From: Sinomonas sp. ASV486
GTDB taxonomy: Bacteria > Actinomycetota > Actinomycetes > Actinomycetales > Micrococcaceae
Reading direction: 5' to 3'
Length of the DNA: 64,000 nucleotides
NCBI RefSeq assembly: GCF_030908215.1
Contig: NZ_JAVFJK010000010.1
Coordinates: 80,440 to 144,439 of the forward strand
The notes beneath the pieces were generated by a model. It worked only from the letters and a program-made list of their open reading frames with translations. It was not told the origin of the DNA and ran no database searches. A program made the translations under genes and the position numbers. Shown here in pieces: positions 9,375-20,402 of this stretch (position 1 is its first letter; each line of letters opens with the position of its first letter).

Positions 9375-10373
9375 TCATCGCACCGTCACCATCGGGAGGA
9401 TGGACTCAAGCATCTTCGGGCCGATTCCACTGACCGCGTCGAGGCCTTCGGGTTCTGCGAAGCGACCGTGGGCGGTCCGGAAGTCGACAATGCGCTGCGC
9501 GAGCACGGGGCCAACCCGCGGCAGCGTCGCGAGCTCCGCGACGGTGGCCGTGTTGATGTCGACCTTCCCGCCCGTCGCGCCGGTCGCGGCGCCCCCCGGC
9601 ACCGCGCCAGTCGGTACAGTCCCGGCGGACTCCGGCACCTCTGGGTCGCCTACCGCGGGAATCCTGATCCGGGTCCCGTCCTCAACCGTCGCCGCCAGAT
9701 TGAGCCGGTTGGTATCGGCGGCCGGTGTTGCACCGCCAGCCGCGGCGATGGCCTCATAGACGCGCGCGCCGGGCGCGAGCTGGTACACGCCGGGCGCGGA
9801 GACGGCTCCGACAAGATGAACGGTTGGTCCGCCAGCCGCCGGCGGCGCTCCCGGCCCGGTCGGCCGGGCCATCCCCGTCTGGGTGCCAGAGGCAGAGTCC
9901 GTTCCCCCGTGCGCCTGCGCTGCTCCCACCGCCGTGACGGGGCGGACGTCGGGGCCAGCCGATCCAGCAAGCCACCACCAGGCTCCGCAGGTCGCAGACA
10001 GCAGCACCGCAACCACGGCGGCGAGCCGCACTGACATGGCAAATCTCGGCCGACTGCTCCGGACCCCATCCGCCATGCTGATTCGGTCCGCCGACACGGG
10101 ATCAGCATCGGCAGAGGAGCTGGCTCCGGCCTCGACTCCTACGGCAGCTTTCGTACGGGCATCGGGTTCCGCGTCACCTCCCGTTTCGGCAGCGGCATCG
10201 AGATCGGCGTCACGGTCGGTAGCCCGGCTGTGCTGCTGGACGACGGGGATCTGTGCAGTGGCGGCGAGTCCCAGAAGGCCATCCCCCGGGCCAGATACCT
10301 CCGAGAACAGGGCATCCCAGCGGTGGCGGGCCTCCTGCCGCCGCCTGAGAGAGTCCCGCCTGGACCAGACCAT
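9375..10373 (-). CDS. comEA: ComEA-type competence DNA receptor (SLBB plus helix-hairpin-helix)
   Basis: ComEA binds incoming double-stranded DNA at the cell surface and feeds ComEC. The 332-residue protein has a long acidic, Ala-rich cytoplasmic N-terminus, one transmembrane helix at about 115-136, an SLBB domain (PTVHLVGAVSAPGVYQ) from about 183, and a C-terminal double HhH (DINTATVAELATLPRVGP) from about 272. The start is uncertain: ATG 10373 is preferred, with in-frame GTG 10409 as alternative; neither has a strong Shine-Dalgarno. The extended cytoplasmic tail is longer than in Bacillus ComEA. Confidence 0.88.
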   Translation of the reverse strand: MVWSRRDSLRRRQEARHRWDALFSEVSGPGDGLLGLAATAQIPVVQQHSRATDRDADLDAAAETGGDAEPDARTKAAVGVEAGASSSADADPVSADRISMADGVRSSRPRFAMSVRLAAVVAVLLSATCGAWWWLAGSAGPDVRPVTAVGAAQAHGGTDSASGTQTGMARPTGPGAPPAAGGPTVHLVGAVSAPGVYQLAPGARVYEAIAAAGGATPAADTNRLNLAATVEDGTRIRIPAVGDPEVPESAGTVPTGAVPGGAATGATGGKVDINTATVAELATLPRVGPVLAQRIVDFRTAHGRFAEPEGLDAVSGIGPKMLESILPMVTVR

Positions 10374-10469
10374 GGGTCCCACGCTGTCAGACGCGGCGCG
10401 GATCCGCACCGTATGCGGGACCCATGTGGAAGGACACGCGCAACCGGCGCCTGTGGAGGAGAAGCGAGC

Positions 10470-11480
10470 TCAGTCCCGCGCGTCCACGGGCAGTGGCACG
10501 GCGAGCGGGTGGGGTCGCGGATCCGCTCCCGGCGAGATCACGACGGCGAGCACGCCGAGCCCCGTATGGGCGGCAAGGACCGCCGGGAGAGGCGAGAGCG
10601 CGACGTCGGCCGCGGGCACCCCGAGATCCGACGCGAGCGAGGCCGCAAAAGCCTCGGCCTCGCCTCGGTTGCCGAAGTAGTGGACCGCAATCGATGGGTC
10701 CAGGGCCGCCGACGCGCGGGCCACTGCGAGCTCCCGGAGACGCGGAACAGCCTTGGCCGCAGTGCGGATCCGCTCGAGCGGCACGATGAGGCCATCGCGG
10801 ATGGTCAGGATGAGCTTGATGGAAAGCACTGTCCCCACGAGGGAGGCCGCTGCGCCGATGCGCCCGCCGCGTCGGAGCTGCTCGAGGCTCGGAACGTAGA
10901 ACAGCACCTCTGACCCGGCGAGCCGTTCCTCGCCGGCGCGGCGCACCTCGGCGAGGCCCCCGCCCCGCGCCGCGGCGCGCACGGCGGCGCGCACGGCGAA
11001 ACCGAGCGCCATGCCGGCCGTCTGGGAGTCCACGACCTCGACAGGGATGCCCACGCGCCCTGCGGCGAGGCGTGCGGCGTCAACCGTCCCGGAGAGCTTT
11101 CCGGACAGGTGCAGGGAGGCGATGCCCTCGAAGCCGGCTTGCTCGAACCCGCGGTAGACGCGTTCGAATTGGCCTGGGGAGGGCCTCGACGTGCGGACCT
11201 GTGCGCCGGCGGCCAACGCCAGGCTCAGGGCGGTTCCGACGTCCTCGCCCTCGGTGAAGATGTCCTGACCGACCATGACGGGCAGGACGACGTCCGCGAA
11301 GCATTCTGCGCGGACGAATTCGGCGGCCCAGGCGTCCGGGAGGCCAGCGGACGAGTCGGTCACGACGGCAATCCGCGGCAGCGGGGTGGACGGGGCCGCC
11401 GCTGGGGCAGGCCCCGGACGGAGCCTGCCCCAGCCGCGTCTCAGCCACGCGATCGCGGGCAGGTCCGTACTCTCAGCCAC
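10470..11480 (-). CDS. DegV family fatty-acid-binding protein
   Basis: DegV proteins bind a fatty acid; some (FakB) present it to a fatty acid kinase. The 336-residue protein has the DegV start VVTDSSAGLP at about 39-48, TSRPSPGQF at 98-106 (lipid carboxylate binding) and LSGKLSGT at 125-132. A roughly 35-residue basic N-terminal extension precedes the domain. The GTG start at 11480 follows leuS by 14 bases, so it may share the leuS transcript. No FakA kinase is encoded nearby, so a phospholipid role is only inferred. Confidence 0.88.
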   Translation of the reverse strand: MAESTDLPAIAWLRRGWGRLRPGPAPAAAPSTPLPRIAVVTDSSAGLPDAWAAEFVRAECFADVVLPVMVGQDIFTEGEDVGTALSLALAAGAQVRTSRPSPGQFERVYRGFEQAGFEGIASLHLSGKLSGTVDAARLAAGRVGIPVEVVDSQTAGMALGFAVRAAVRAAARGGGLAEVRRAGEERLAGSEVLFYVPSLEQLRRGGRIGAAASLVGTVLSIKLILTIRDGLIVPLERIRTAAKAVPRLRELAVARASAALDPSIAVHYFGNRGEAEAFAASLASDLGVPAADVALSPLPAVLAAHTGLGVLAVVISPGADPRPHPLAVPLPVDARD

Positions 11481-11494
11481 CCTGCATCACCGGG

Positions 11495-14020
<2,526 letters not shown>

Positions 14021-14072
14021 CGTGCTTCTCTCCACTGAAATCCCGCCCTCCGGCATCCTGCTCCTGACACAC

Positions 14073-14095
14073 AAAAGCCCCTCACACGGAGGGGC
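14073..14095 (-). terminator. Attenuator terminator hairpin in the leuS leader
   Basis: On the minus strand GCCCCTC-CGTGT-GAGGGGC is followed at once by TTTTGTGTG. This is a 7-bp G+C stem with a U run, i.e. an intrinsic terminator. It ends about 17 bases before ATG 14056 and so sits in the leuS 5' leader rather than at the end of glpK, which has its own hairpin at 14203-14221. Confidence 0.75.
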
Positions 14096-14096
14096 G

Positions 14097-14131
14097 GCCG
14101 CTTGCTGACCGGAGACCCGGCGGCAAGCGGC
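14097..14131 (-). promoter_or_regulatory. Second leader hairpin (pause/1:2 hairpin) of the leuS leader
   Basis: GCCGCTTGC (minus 14131-14123) pairs with GCAAGCGGC (14105-14097), with an inner CCGG/CCGG pair. The 5' arm begins at the stop codon of the leader peptide, so a ribosome stalled at the Leu codons would cover it. A strong competing antiterminator pairing was not evident by eye. Confidence 0.55.
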
Positions 14132-14157
14132 TATCGAAGGAGGAGGATGCCACGCAT
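14131..14157 (-). CDS. Leucine-rich leader peptide MRGILLLR of leuS
   Basis: A minus-strand ORF reads Met-Arg-Gly-Ile-Leu-Leu-Leu-Arg-stop, with three consecutive Leu codons (CTC CTC CTT) immediately before Arg-stop. It lies 75-110 bases upstream of leuS and is followed by two hairpins, the second a terminator with a U run. A TACCAT hexamer (14165-14170) ends 7 bases before this ATG, so the leader mRNA may be leaderless. ATG 14166 in the same frame would give [11 protein letters not shown]. The order is that of ribosome-mediated transcription attenuation. The peptide is too short for ordinary ORF calling. Confidence 0.7.
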   Translation of the reverse strand: MRGILLLR

Positions 14158-14164
14158 AGCCTTC

Positions 14165-14170
14165 ATGGTA
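14165..14170 (-). promoter_or_regulatory. Putative -10 element of the leuS leader transcript
   Basis: The minus-strand hexamer TACCAT fits the TANNNT pattern and is separated by 7 bases from the leader-peptide ATG 14157. No clear -35 is visible. Confidence 0.45.
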
Positions 14171-14202
14171 CCGCAGGCCCGACGCACGACGGCGGGTGGC
14201 CG

Positions 14203-14221
14203 CCGCGCGCCGGGCGCGCGG
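14203..14221. terminator. Hairpin after glpK
   Basis: CCGCGCGC-CNG-GCGCGCGG forms an 8-bp stem with a 3-base loop, 10 bases downstream of the glpK stop. It lacks a T tract. It is the likeliest end of the glpDFK transcript and separates it from leuS. Confidence 0.45.
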
Positions 14222-14230
14222 AACGCGGGG

Positions 14231-15748
14231 CTACTTCACGTCGGCGTCGACCCAGTCCATCGACTTGGTGACGGCCTTCTTCCAAAGCCGCATCTGACGA
14301 TCGCGTTCAGTGCCGTCCAACTGCGGGCTCCAGCGCCTGTCCTCACCCCAGTTGGCAGAGCACTCGCCGAGGTCCTTCCAGAAGCCCACGGCCAGGCCAG
14401 CCGCGTAGGCGGCGCCGAGGGCCGTGGTCTCGACGACCTTGGGCCGCACCACGTCGACGCCGAGGATGTCGGCCTGGAACTGCATGAGGGCGTCGTTGGC
14501 GACCATGCCGCCGTCGACCTTGAGCTCGGCGAGCGGGACGCCCGAGTCCGCGTTGACGGCGTCGAGCACCTCGCGCGTCTGGAACGCGGTCGCCTCGAGA
14601 GCGGCACGCGCGATGTGGCCCTTGTTCACGTAGCGCGTGAGGCCGACGATCGCTCCGCGGGCGTCGGCGCGCCAATAGGGCGCGAACAGGCCTGAGAAGG
14701 CCGGGACGATGTAGACGCCGCCATTGTCCTCGACGGACTTCGCAAGCGTCTCCACCTCCGGCGCGCTCGAGATCATGCCGAGGTTGTCGCGCAGCCACTG
14801 GATGAGCGAGCCCGTGACCGCGATGGAGCCCTCGAGTGCGTAGTGCGGCTTCGCGTCACCGAGCTTGTACCCGACCGTGGTCAGGAGCCCGTTCTTCGAG
14901 TGGACGATCTCCTCCCCCGTGTTGAAGATGAGGAAGCAGCCCGTCCCGTAGGTGTTCTTGGCCTCGCCCGCGTCGAACGCCGCCTGACCGAACGTCGCGG
15001 CCTGCTGGTCGCCAAGGATGCCTGCGACAGGAACCTCGCGCAGCAGCTGGGAGGTGTGGACCGTGCCATACGTCTCGGAGGAGGACTTGATGGCGGGCAT
15101 CATCGAGGCCGGGACCCCGAACGCGTCGAGGATCGACTGGTCCCACGCGAGGGTCTCGAGGTCCATGAACATCGTGCGCGACGCATTGGTCACGTCGGTG
15201 GCATGGACGCCGCCGTCGGTTCCTCCCGTGAGGTTCCACAGGACCCATGCATCGGTGTTGCCGAAGAGTAGGTCTCCCGCCTCCGCCTTGGCCCGCGCAC
15301 CGTCCACGTTGTCGAGGATCCACTTGATCTTCGTCCCCGAGAAGTACGTCGCGAGCGGCAGGCCAACCTTCTGCTTGAAGCGCTCCACGCCGCCGTCCTT
15401 GGCGAGCTCGTCGACGATCGACTGCGTGCGGGTGTCCTGCCAGACGATCGCGTTGTACACCGGCTCGCCGGTGTTCTTGTCCCAGACGACCGCAGTCTCG
15501 CGCTGGTTGGTGATGCCGACCGCCGCGATGTCGTGCCGGGTCAGGTTTGCCTTGGACAACGCCTGGCCGATGACCTCGCGGGTGTTGTCCCAGATCTCCT
15601 TGGGGTTGTGCTCGACCCACCCCGCCTGCGGGAAGATCTGCTCGTGCTCGAGCTGGCCGGTCGAGACGATGGACCCGGAGTGGTCGAACACGATGGCGCG
15701 CGTGCTCGTGGTGCCCTGGTCGATGGCGATGACGTACTGCTCTGACAT
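14231..15748 (-). CDS. glpK: Glycerol kinase
   Basis: Phosphorylates glycerol to sn-glycerol 3-phosphate with ATP. The 505-residue length is exactly that of the FGGY-family GlpK. The phosphate loop DQGTTSTR is at residues 10-17, [11 protein letters not shown] is near 80, and the C-terminal half carries [11 protein letters not shown] and [11 protein letters not shown] 15748 lies 8 bases after AGGAG; ATG 15754 is too close to it. The reading frame stays open upstream through glpF, but that extension is not coding. It is the last gene of glpD-glpF-glpK. Confidence 0.97.
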   Translation of the reverse strand: MSEQYVIAIDQGTTSTRAIVFDHSGSIVSTGQLEHEQIFPQAGWVEHNPKEIWDNTREVIGQALSKANLTRHDIAAVGITNQRETAVVWDKNTGEPVYNAIVWQDTRTQSIVDELAKDGGVERFKQKVGLPLATYFSGTKIKWILDNVDGARAKAEAGDLLFGNTDAWVLWNLTGGTDGGVHATDVTNASRTMFMDLETLAWDQSILDAFGVPASMMPAIKSSSETYGTVHTSQLLREVPVAGILGDQQAATFGQAAFDAGEAKNTYGTGCFLIFNTGEEIVHSKNGLLTTVGYKLGDAKPHYALEGSIAVTGSLIQWLRDNLGMISSAPEVETLAKSVEDNGGVYIVPAFSGLFAPYWRADARGAIVGLTRYVNKGHIARAALEATAFQTREVLDAVNADSGVPLAELKVDGGMVANDALMQFQADILGVDVVRPKVVETTALGAAYAAGLAVGFWKDLGECSANWGEDRRWSPQLDGTERDRQMRLWKKAVTKSMDWVDADVK

Positions 15749-15791
15749 TCTCATTGCTCCTTTGGATGAGGCTGCGGGATGAGGCTGACCG

Positions 15792-16544
15792 CTACTTCGC
15801 CACTGCGGCGAAGATATCCGGGGTGATGCGGGCGAAGAGTCCAGCGAGCGCGCCGCCGATGAGCGGTCCCGCAACCGGGATCCACGCGTAGGCCCAGTCA
15901 CTCGTGCCCTTGCCCTTGATGGGCAGGACGGCGTGCGCAAGACGGGGCCCGAGGTCACGCGCGGGGTTGATGGCATAGCCGGTCGGGCCGCCGAGCGAGA
16001 CGCCGATACCCACGACGAGGAGCGCGACCGCGAGCGGGCCGAGGCCGGAAGGCGTACCACCGAACGAGAGGATGACCTCGACGAGCACGAACGTACCGAT
16101 GATCTCGGTGATGAGGTTCCAGGCATTGCTGCGGATCGCGGGCGCCGTGGAGAACGTGCCGAGCTTGTTGGCGGGAACCTCCTCTGAATCGAAGTGCTGC
16201 TTGTAGGCAAGCCAGCAGACCACGGCCCCGAGGAACGCCCCGACCAGCTCGCCGGCGAAGTAGGTCAGGGTAGAGGCGACATCGACCTTCACCCCGGGGG
16301 CGTACTCGGCACTGCCGTGCATGAGGAGGCCGAGCGTCACGGCGGGGTTGAGGTGTGCGCCGGACTTGGCCGCGATGAAGACGCCGGAGAAGACGGCAAT
16401 TCCCCATCCCCACGTCACCATGAGGAAGCCGCCCGCATAGCCCTTCGTGCCCTTCAGGGCCACATTCGCGACCACGCCACAGCCGAGCAGCGTGAGCATG
16501 CCCGTGCCGAGCACTTCAGAAAGGAAGACCAACCCTAGAGACAT
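15792..16544 (-). CDS. glpF: Glycerol facilitator (aquaglyceroporin, MIP family)
   Basis: A membrane channel for glycerol entry. The 250-residue protein has six hydrophobic helices and both NPA half-helices: HLNPAVT (NPA 66-68) and INPARD (193-197). Asp in the second motif (NPARD) marks a glycerol-conducting type rather than a pure water channel. ATG 16544 is 6 bases after AGGAG; ATG 16547 is adjacent and possible. It sits between glpD and glpK, completing glycerol uptake, phosphorylation and oxidation in one operon. Confidence 0.95.
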   Translation of the reverse strand: MSLGLVFLSEVLGTGMLTLLGCGVVANVALKGTKGYAGGFLMVTWGWGIAVFSGVFIAAKSGAHLNPAVTLGLLMHGSAEYAPGVKVDVASTLTYFAGELVGAFLGAVVCWLAYKQHFDSEEVPANKLGTFSTAPAIRSNAWNLITEIIGTFVLVEVILSFGGTPSGLGPLAVALLVVGIGVSLGGPTGYAINPARDLGPRLAHAVLPIKGKGTSDWAYAWIPVAGPLIGGALAGLFARITPDIFAAVAK

Positions 16545-16611
16545 CATTGACTCCTTGTGTTGTCAGGTGCCACCCGGGACCACTCCGGCCCAGAGTGTGG
16601 TGCGCTGCGCC

Positions 16612-18360
16612 TCAGTCGACCAGTTGGCCAACGTTGACGCGATGACGCTCGGCCAGTGTCGCGGTTGCGTGCTGGACCTCCCGCCAGGTCTGGTGCTCGT
16701 CCCAGCCGAGGAGGCCAGCGCAATGGCCGGACACCTCCTTGACGAGCTCAGCCGTCACATGCCCCCGGAAGGCCAGAGAGGTGCGGCGGACGAGGATGTC
16801 GATCGTGTGGCCCACCTGCTCGTGCAGCGCCATCCACGCGAGTTCTCGGACGCTCAGCTCCCCGGTGCTCTCGAGCCGACTGTCCTCCCCCTCCCGCAGG
16901 AATTCAATGACGTGTGCTGCCCTTGTGCCGTATCGCGCGAGGAGCACTTCGGCACGCGCCGCATCGATCCCCTTCCCCGTGTGGTCCTCGATCCAGCGGC
17001 CAACGGCCTCTGCGGTGGTGGGGAAGCCCTTCCCGCCTCCGATCGCGAGCTCGGCCGTATTCACGATCCGCGGCCTGCCGAGGATCCCGAGGATCTGGTC
17101 GGCGAGATGCTCTGAGAGCGCGCGGAACGTGGTCCATTTGCCGCCCACGAGACTCAGGGCCGTAGCGCCGCCCGGCAGCTCCGACCGCTCGATCCGGTAG
17201 TCGCGCGAAACGAAACCCGGTGCGGTGTCGTCGTGACGCGGGAGCGGGCGCACGCCCGAGAACGTGTAGACGATGCTGTCGCGGCCGACGTCGATCGTCG
17301 GGAAGACGTGGTGGATGAGGTCGAAGAAGTAGTCGACCTCATCGTCCGTGCACGTCGGAGCGAGGTCCGCGCCGGCGTCGATATCAGTCGTCCCAACGAG
17401 GACCCTGTCCCCGAGGGGATAGATCAGCACGATCCGCCCATCGCTGTGCTCGAAGAAGATCTCGCGGCCCGCGCACGCGGCGAGGAGCCCGGCGTGGGCC
17501 AGGACGATGTGCGAGCCCTTCGTGCCACCCATGAAGCGGGTCGGCGCCCCGAAGGCTCCATTGGTGAGATCGACCCACGCGCCGGTCGTGTTGACCACGA
17601 CGTCTGCCGCGAAGTCGAACTCCGTGCCCGTGAGCTCGTCACGGAGTCGCACCGTGGTAACGCTGGGCGCACCGGTGCCTTCCGCGAGCCCCACGGCGGA
17701 GACGTAGTTGGTGGCACGCGCATGGTCGCCAGCAGCGAGTCCATCGTGCAGGACGTCAAGCGTCAGCCGCTCGGGATTGTGGACCGACGCGTCGAAGTAC
17801 GTGGCTGTGTACTTGAGATCGGGCCGCAGGAGCGGGAGTTCCGCCAGAGCCTTCTTCCGGCCCAGGAAGCGGTGGCGCGGGACAGAGCCTCCCTCCCGGG
17901 AGAAGGCATCGTAGAGGGCCAGTCCGATCTTGATCAGGAAGGCGCCGCGCTCGCGCGGCTTGCCCGAACGGTGAGTGAGGAAGCGCAGCGGCGCGTTGAG
18001 GATCCCCGAGAAGGTCGAGAAGATCGGGATCGTGGTGCGCAGCGCCTTGACGTAGTGCGGCGCGATCCGCAGGAGCCGGTTCCGCTCGACGACCGATTCA
18101 CGGACCAGGCGGAACTCGCCGTTCTCGAGGTACCGGATCCCGCCGTGGATCATGTGCGACGACGCGCCCGAGGCACCCTCGCAGTAGTCGCCCCGCTCGA
18201 CGAGCGTGACGTCCACGCCCTGGAGTGCCAGATCACGGAACGTACCCACGCCATTGATGCCGCCGCCGATGATGAGGACCTTGGCCGCAGGCCGGGCCCT
18301 GAGTGCATCGGCACCTGCCCGAGAGCCTTCCGGGCGAGTGGGGTCGGGGGTCTGAACCAC
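16612..18360 (-). CDS. glpD: Aerobic glycerol-3-phosphate dehydrogenase (FAD)
   Basis: Oxidises glycerol 3-phosphate to dihydroxyacetone phosphate, passing electrons to quinone at the membrane. The 582-residue protein has the FAD dinucleotide motif IIGGGINGVG near 30-39, the ASGASSHMIHGGIRYLE segment, and the C-terminal DAO_C domain. GTG 18360 has AAGGAG 6 bases upstream. First gene of the glp operon, diverging from the SorC-type regulator. Its -35 region (TTGAAC) overlaps an inverted repeat. Confidence 0.95.
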   Translation of the reverse strand: MVQTPDPTRPEGSRAGADALRARPAAKVLIIGGGINGVGTFRDLALQGVDVTLVERGDYCEGASGASSHMIHGGIRYLENGEFRLVRESVVERNRLLRIAPHYVKALRTTIPIFSTFSGILNAPLRFLTHRSGKPRERGAFLIKIGLALYDAFSREGGSVPRHRFLGRKKALAELPLLRPDLKYTATYFDASVHNPERLTLDVLHDGLAAGDHARATNYVSAVGLAEGTGAPSVTTVRLRDELTGTEFDFAADVVVNTTGAWVDLTNGAFGAPTRFMGGTKGSHIVLAHAGLLAACAGREIFFEHSDGRIVLIYPLGDRVLVGTTDIDAGADLAPTCTDDEVDYFFDLIHHVFPTIDVGRDSIVYTFSGVRPLPRHDDTAPGFVSRDYRIERSELPGGATALSLVGGKWTTFRALSEHLADQILGILGRPRIVNTAELAIGGGKGFPTTAEAVGRWIEDHTGKGIDAARAEVLLARYGTRAAHVIEFLREGEDSRLESTGELSVRELAWMALHEQVGHTIDILVRRTSLAFRGHVTAELVKEVSGHCAGLLGWDEHQTWREVQHATATLAERHRVNVGQLVD

Positions 18361-18403
18361 GTGGGTCTCCTTGCACTGTGTCTTTCCTGGGGCGTTCGCA
18401 GCT

Positions 18404-18432
18404 ATTCTTCGGACCTGTGAACATAGAGTTCA
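18404..18432 (-). promoter_or_regulatory. Putative glpD promoter overlapping an inverted repeat
   Basis: Minus strand: TTGAAC, 18 bases, AAGAAT. The -35 lies within TGAAC-N5-GTTCA (18418-18432), a perfect inverted repeat suited to a repressor. On the plus strand the same -10 bases read TATTCT (18403-18408), a plausible -10 for the divergent regulator, so the two promoters overlap. Confidence 0.5.
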
Positions 18433-18439
18433 ACCCACA

Positions 18440-18453
18440 TGCACAAACGTGCA
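18440..18453. promoter_or_regulatory. Inverted repeat TGCAC-AAAC-GTGCA, candidate operator
   Basis: A perfect 5-bp inverted repeat lies 12 bases upstream of the preferred regulator start (18466). A further TTGCAC half-site is at 18371. It is plausibly the site of the SorC-family regulator. This is inferred from symmetry and position only. Confidence 0.4.
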
Positions 18454-18465
18454 GAAAGAAGCGTC

Positions 18466-19488
18466 ATGCGGCCCTCGGATCCCGAGCCACAGCACCCAGA
18501 ACTGAGACAAAGCTCACAGAATCGCAACACGCGCAAGCACCAGGACGCCCTCTCCGCGGCCCGTCTGTACTACCTCCAGGACCTGACCATGGACAGGATC
18601 GCCCGCCAGCTGCGGACCTCCCGATCGACGGTGTCGCGGCTGCTTGCCTTCGCACGGGACGAGGGGCTCGTCCAGATCGAGATCCACTCCCCCATTGACT
18701 CGGCCGTGGCCCTCGAGGCGGGCGTCGCCGAGCGGTTCGGTATCGCGGCAGCCTCCGTCCATGTAGTCCCCCAAGTCGAGAGCCTCAGCGAGACCGAGAA
18801 CCTCGACCGGGTGGCGATGTACGCAGCGCGCACCCTGACGGGGCTCGTCGCGTCCCAGAGCATCATCGGCATCGCGTGGGGCTCGACCCTGAGCGCCATG
18901 AGCCGCCACGTGAGCCGCCGGCCAACCCACGGCAGCACCGTGGTCCAGCTCAACGGCGCCGCGAACACCCAGACCATGGGAGTCGGCTACGCGAGCGAGA
19001 TCATGCGGCGCTTCGGGCGCGCCTTCGATGCCGATGTCGAGGAGTTCCCCGTCCCCGCGTTCTTCGACCGGGCCGAGACGAAGAAGTGGATGTGGAAGGA
19101 GCGCAGCGTGCGGCGGGTCCTCGACGTGCAGGAGCGCATGACCCTCGCGGTGTTCGGGGTCGGAGCCGCCGATGCCGACCTTCCCAGCCACGTGTACGCA
19201 GGCGGCTATCTGGACGCCGCGGATCTCGACTCCCTTGCAGCGGAGGAGGTCGTGGGAGACGTCGCCACGGTCTTCTTCCGCGCCGACGGCTCGTCCGACG
19301 GGATCGAACTCAACGCCCGGGCCACCGGGCCCTCGTTCTCCACGCTACGCAGGGTGCCGCGCAGGCTGTGCATCGTCTCCGGGCCGGCGAAGGCAGCGGC
19401 CCTGCGGGGGGCGCTGCGCGCACAGCTCGTGACAGACCTCATCGTGGATGAGGCGACTGCCCGGGCCGTTCTGGCCGAGCGCGCTTAG
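18466..19488 (+). CDS. SorC/DeoR-like sugar-binding transcriptional regulator
   Basis: A SorC-family regulator binds DNA with an N-terminal HTH and a phosphorylated sugar or polyol in the C-terminal domain. In this 340-residue protein the HTH is LTMDRIARQLRTSRSTVSRLL at about 40-60, and the sugar-binding domain holds IIGIAWGSTLSAM and VVQLNGA. Divergence from glpDFK suggests control of glycerol genes with glycerol 3-phosphate or DHAP as effector (inference). ATG 18466 is preferred, because the upstream in-frame ATG 18439 overlaps a candidate operator. Confidence 0.85.
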   Translation: MRPSDPEPQHPELRQSSQNRNTRKHQDALSAARLYYLQDLTMDRIARQLRTSRSTVSRLLAFARDEGLVQIEIHSPIDSAVALEAGVAERFGIAAASVHVVPQVESLSETENLDRVAMYAARTLTGLVASQSIIGIAWGSTLSAMSRHVSRRPTHGSTVVQLNGAANTQTMGVGYASEIMRRFGRAFDADVEEFPVPAFFDRAETKKWMWKERSVRRVLDVQERMTLAVFGVGAADADLPSHVYAGGYLDAADLDSLAAEEVVGDVATVFFRADGSSDGIELNARATGPSFSTLRRVPRRLCIVSGPAKAAALRGALRAQLVTDLIVDEATARAVLAERA

Positions 19489-19517
19489 CCAGCGTGGATC
19501 CGGGAGCCTGTACTCGC

Positions 19518-19539
19518 CCCCAGCACGTCCTGGTGCTGG
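19518..19539. terminator. Possible terminator after the SorC-family regulator
   Basis: CCCAGCAC-GTCCTG-GTGCTGGG forms an 8-bp stem with a 6-base loop, 30 bases after the stop. No T tract follows. Confidence 0.4.
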
Positions 19540-19575
19540 GCCGCCGGTGGCTCGTACGCCGGTAGGGTGGAGACC

Positions 19576-20400
19576 ATGATTGCCTCCCCCACGGTACGGA
19601 TTGCCGACGGCGTGAGCATGCCCCAGCTCGGCTACGGGCTCTACAAGATTCCGGCCGAGGACGCCGAACAGCTTGCAGGCACGGCCCTCGCCGAGGGATA
19701 CCGCAGCCTCGACACTGCGGCCATGTACGGGAACGAGGAAGGTGTCGGCCGCGCCATCCGGGCATCGTCGCTCGCGAGGAGCGAGGTCTTCGTCACGACG
19801 AAGGTGTGGAACACGGATCAGGGATTCGAGGCCACCCTCCGGGCGTTCGACCGGAGCCAGGCGGCGCTCGGGCTCGACGTCGTGGACCTCTACCTCATCC
19901 ACTGGCCGGCGCCAGCGCGCGGCCTCTACATCGACACCTACCGCGCGCTCGAGAGGCTGCTTGCGGACGGGCGAGTCCGTGCGATCGGCGTGAGCAACTT
20001 CCAGCCCGAGCACCTGCGCCGGCTCGTGGACGCAACCGGCGTGATCCCTGCGGTCAACCAGATCGAGCTCCATCCGTGGCTCCAGCAACGCGAGCTCCGC
20101 GCCGTCCACGCCGAGCTCGGGATCGCCACCGAGGCGTGGTCGCCCCTCGCACGCGGGCGTGTGCTCGAAGACCCCGTGCTGCGCCGGATCGCGGCGGCCC
20201 ACGGCGTCAGCACAGCGCAGGCCGTCATCCGGTGGCACCTCGACGAAGGCACGATCGTGATCCCCAAGGCCAGCAGCCCGGAGCGGATCTGCGAGAACGC
20301 GGACGTCTTCGGCTTCGAGCTCACACCCGCCGAGCGCGAGCAGATCGCGGGCCTCGACCGAGGCTTCCGCAGCGGATCGCACCCGGACACGGTGAACTGA
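19576..20400 (+). CDS. Aldo/keto reductase
   Basis: An NADPH-dependent carbonyl reductase of the AKR superfamily (2,5-diketo-gluconate reductase-like). The 274 residues contain the catalytic tetrad: Asp46 and Tyr51 in LDTAAMYGNE, Lys76 in TTKVW, His109 in LIHWP. IPKASSPERICEN is the C-terminal cofactor site. Substrate cannot be told. ATG 19576 follows TAGGGT by 7 bases, suggesting a leaderless mRNA; GTG 19567 in frame overlaps that hexamer. The hydrolase gene begins 2 bases after its stop, so the two are cotranscribed. Confidence 0.9.
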   Translation: MIASPTVRIADGVSMPQLGYGLYKIPAEDAEQLAGTALAEGYRSLDTAAMYGNEEGVGRAIRASSLARSEVFVTTKVWNTDQGFEATLRAFDRSQAALGLDVVDLYLIHWPAPARGLYIDTYRALERLLADGRVRAIGVSNFQPEHLRRLVDATGVIPAVNQIELHPWLQQRELRAVHAELGIATEAWSPLARGRVLEDPVLRRIAAAHGVSTAQAVIRWHLDEGTIVIPKASSPERICENADVFGFELTPAEREQIAGLDRGFRSGSHPDTVN

Positions 20401-20402
20401 CG

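Noticed and set aside
15749-16210. Upstream extension of the glpK reading frame into glpF
   Set aside because: GlpK of normal length begins at 15748 with a ribosome-binding site; the extension overlaps glpF and is low complexity.
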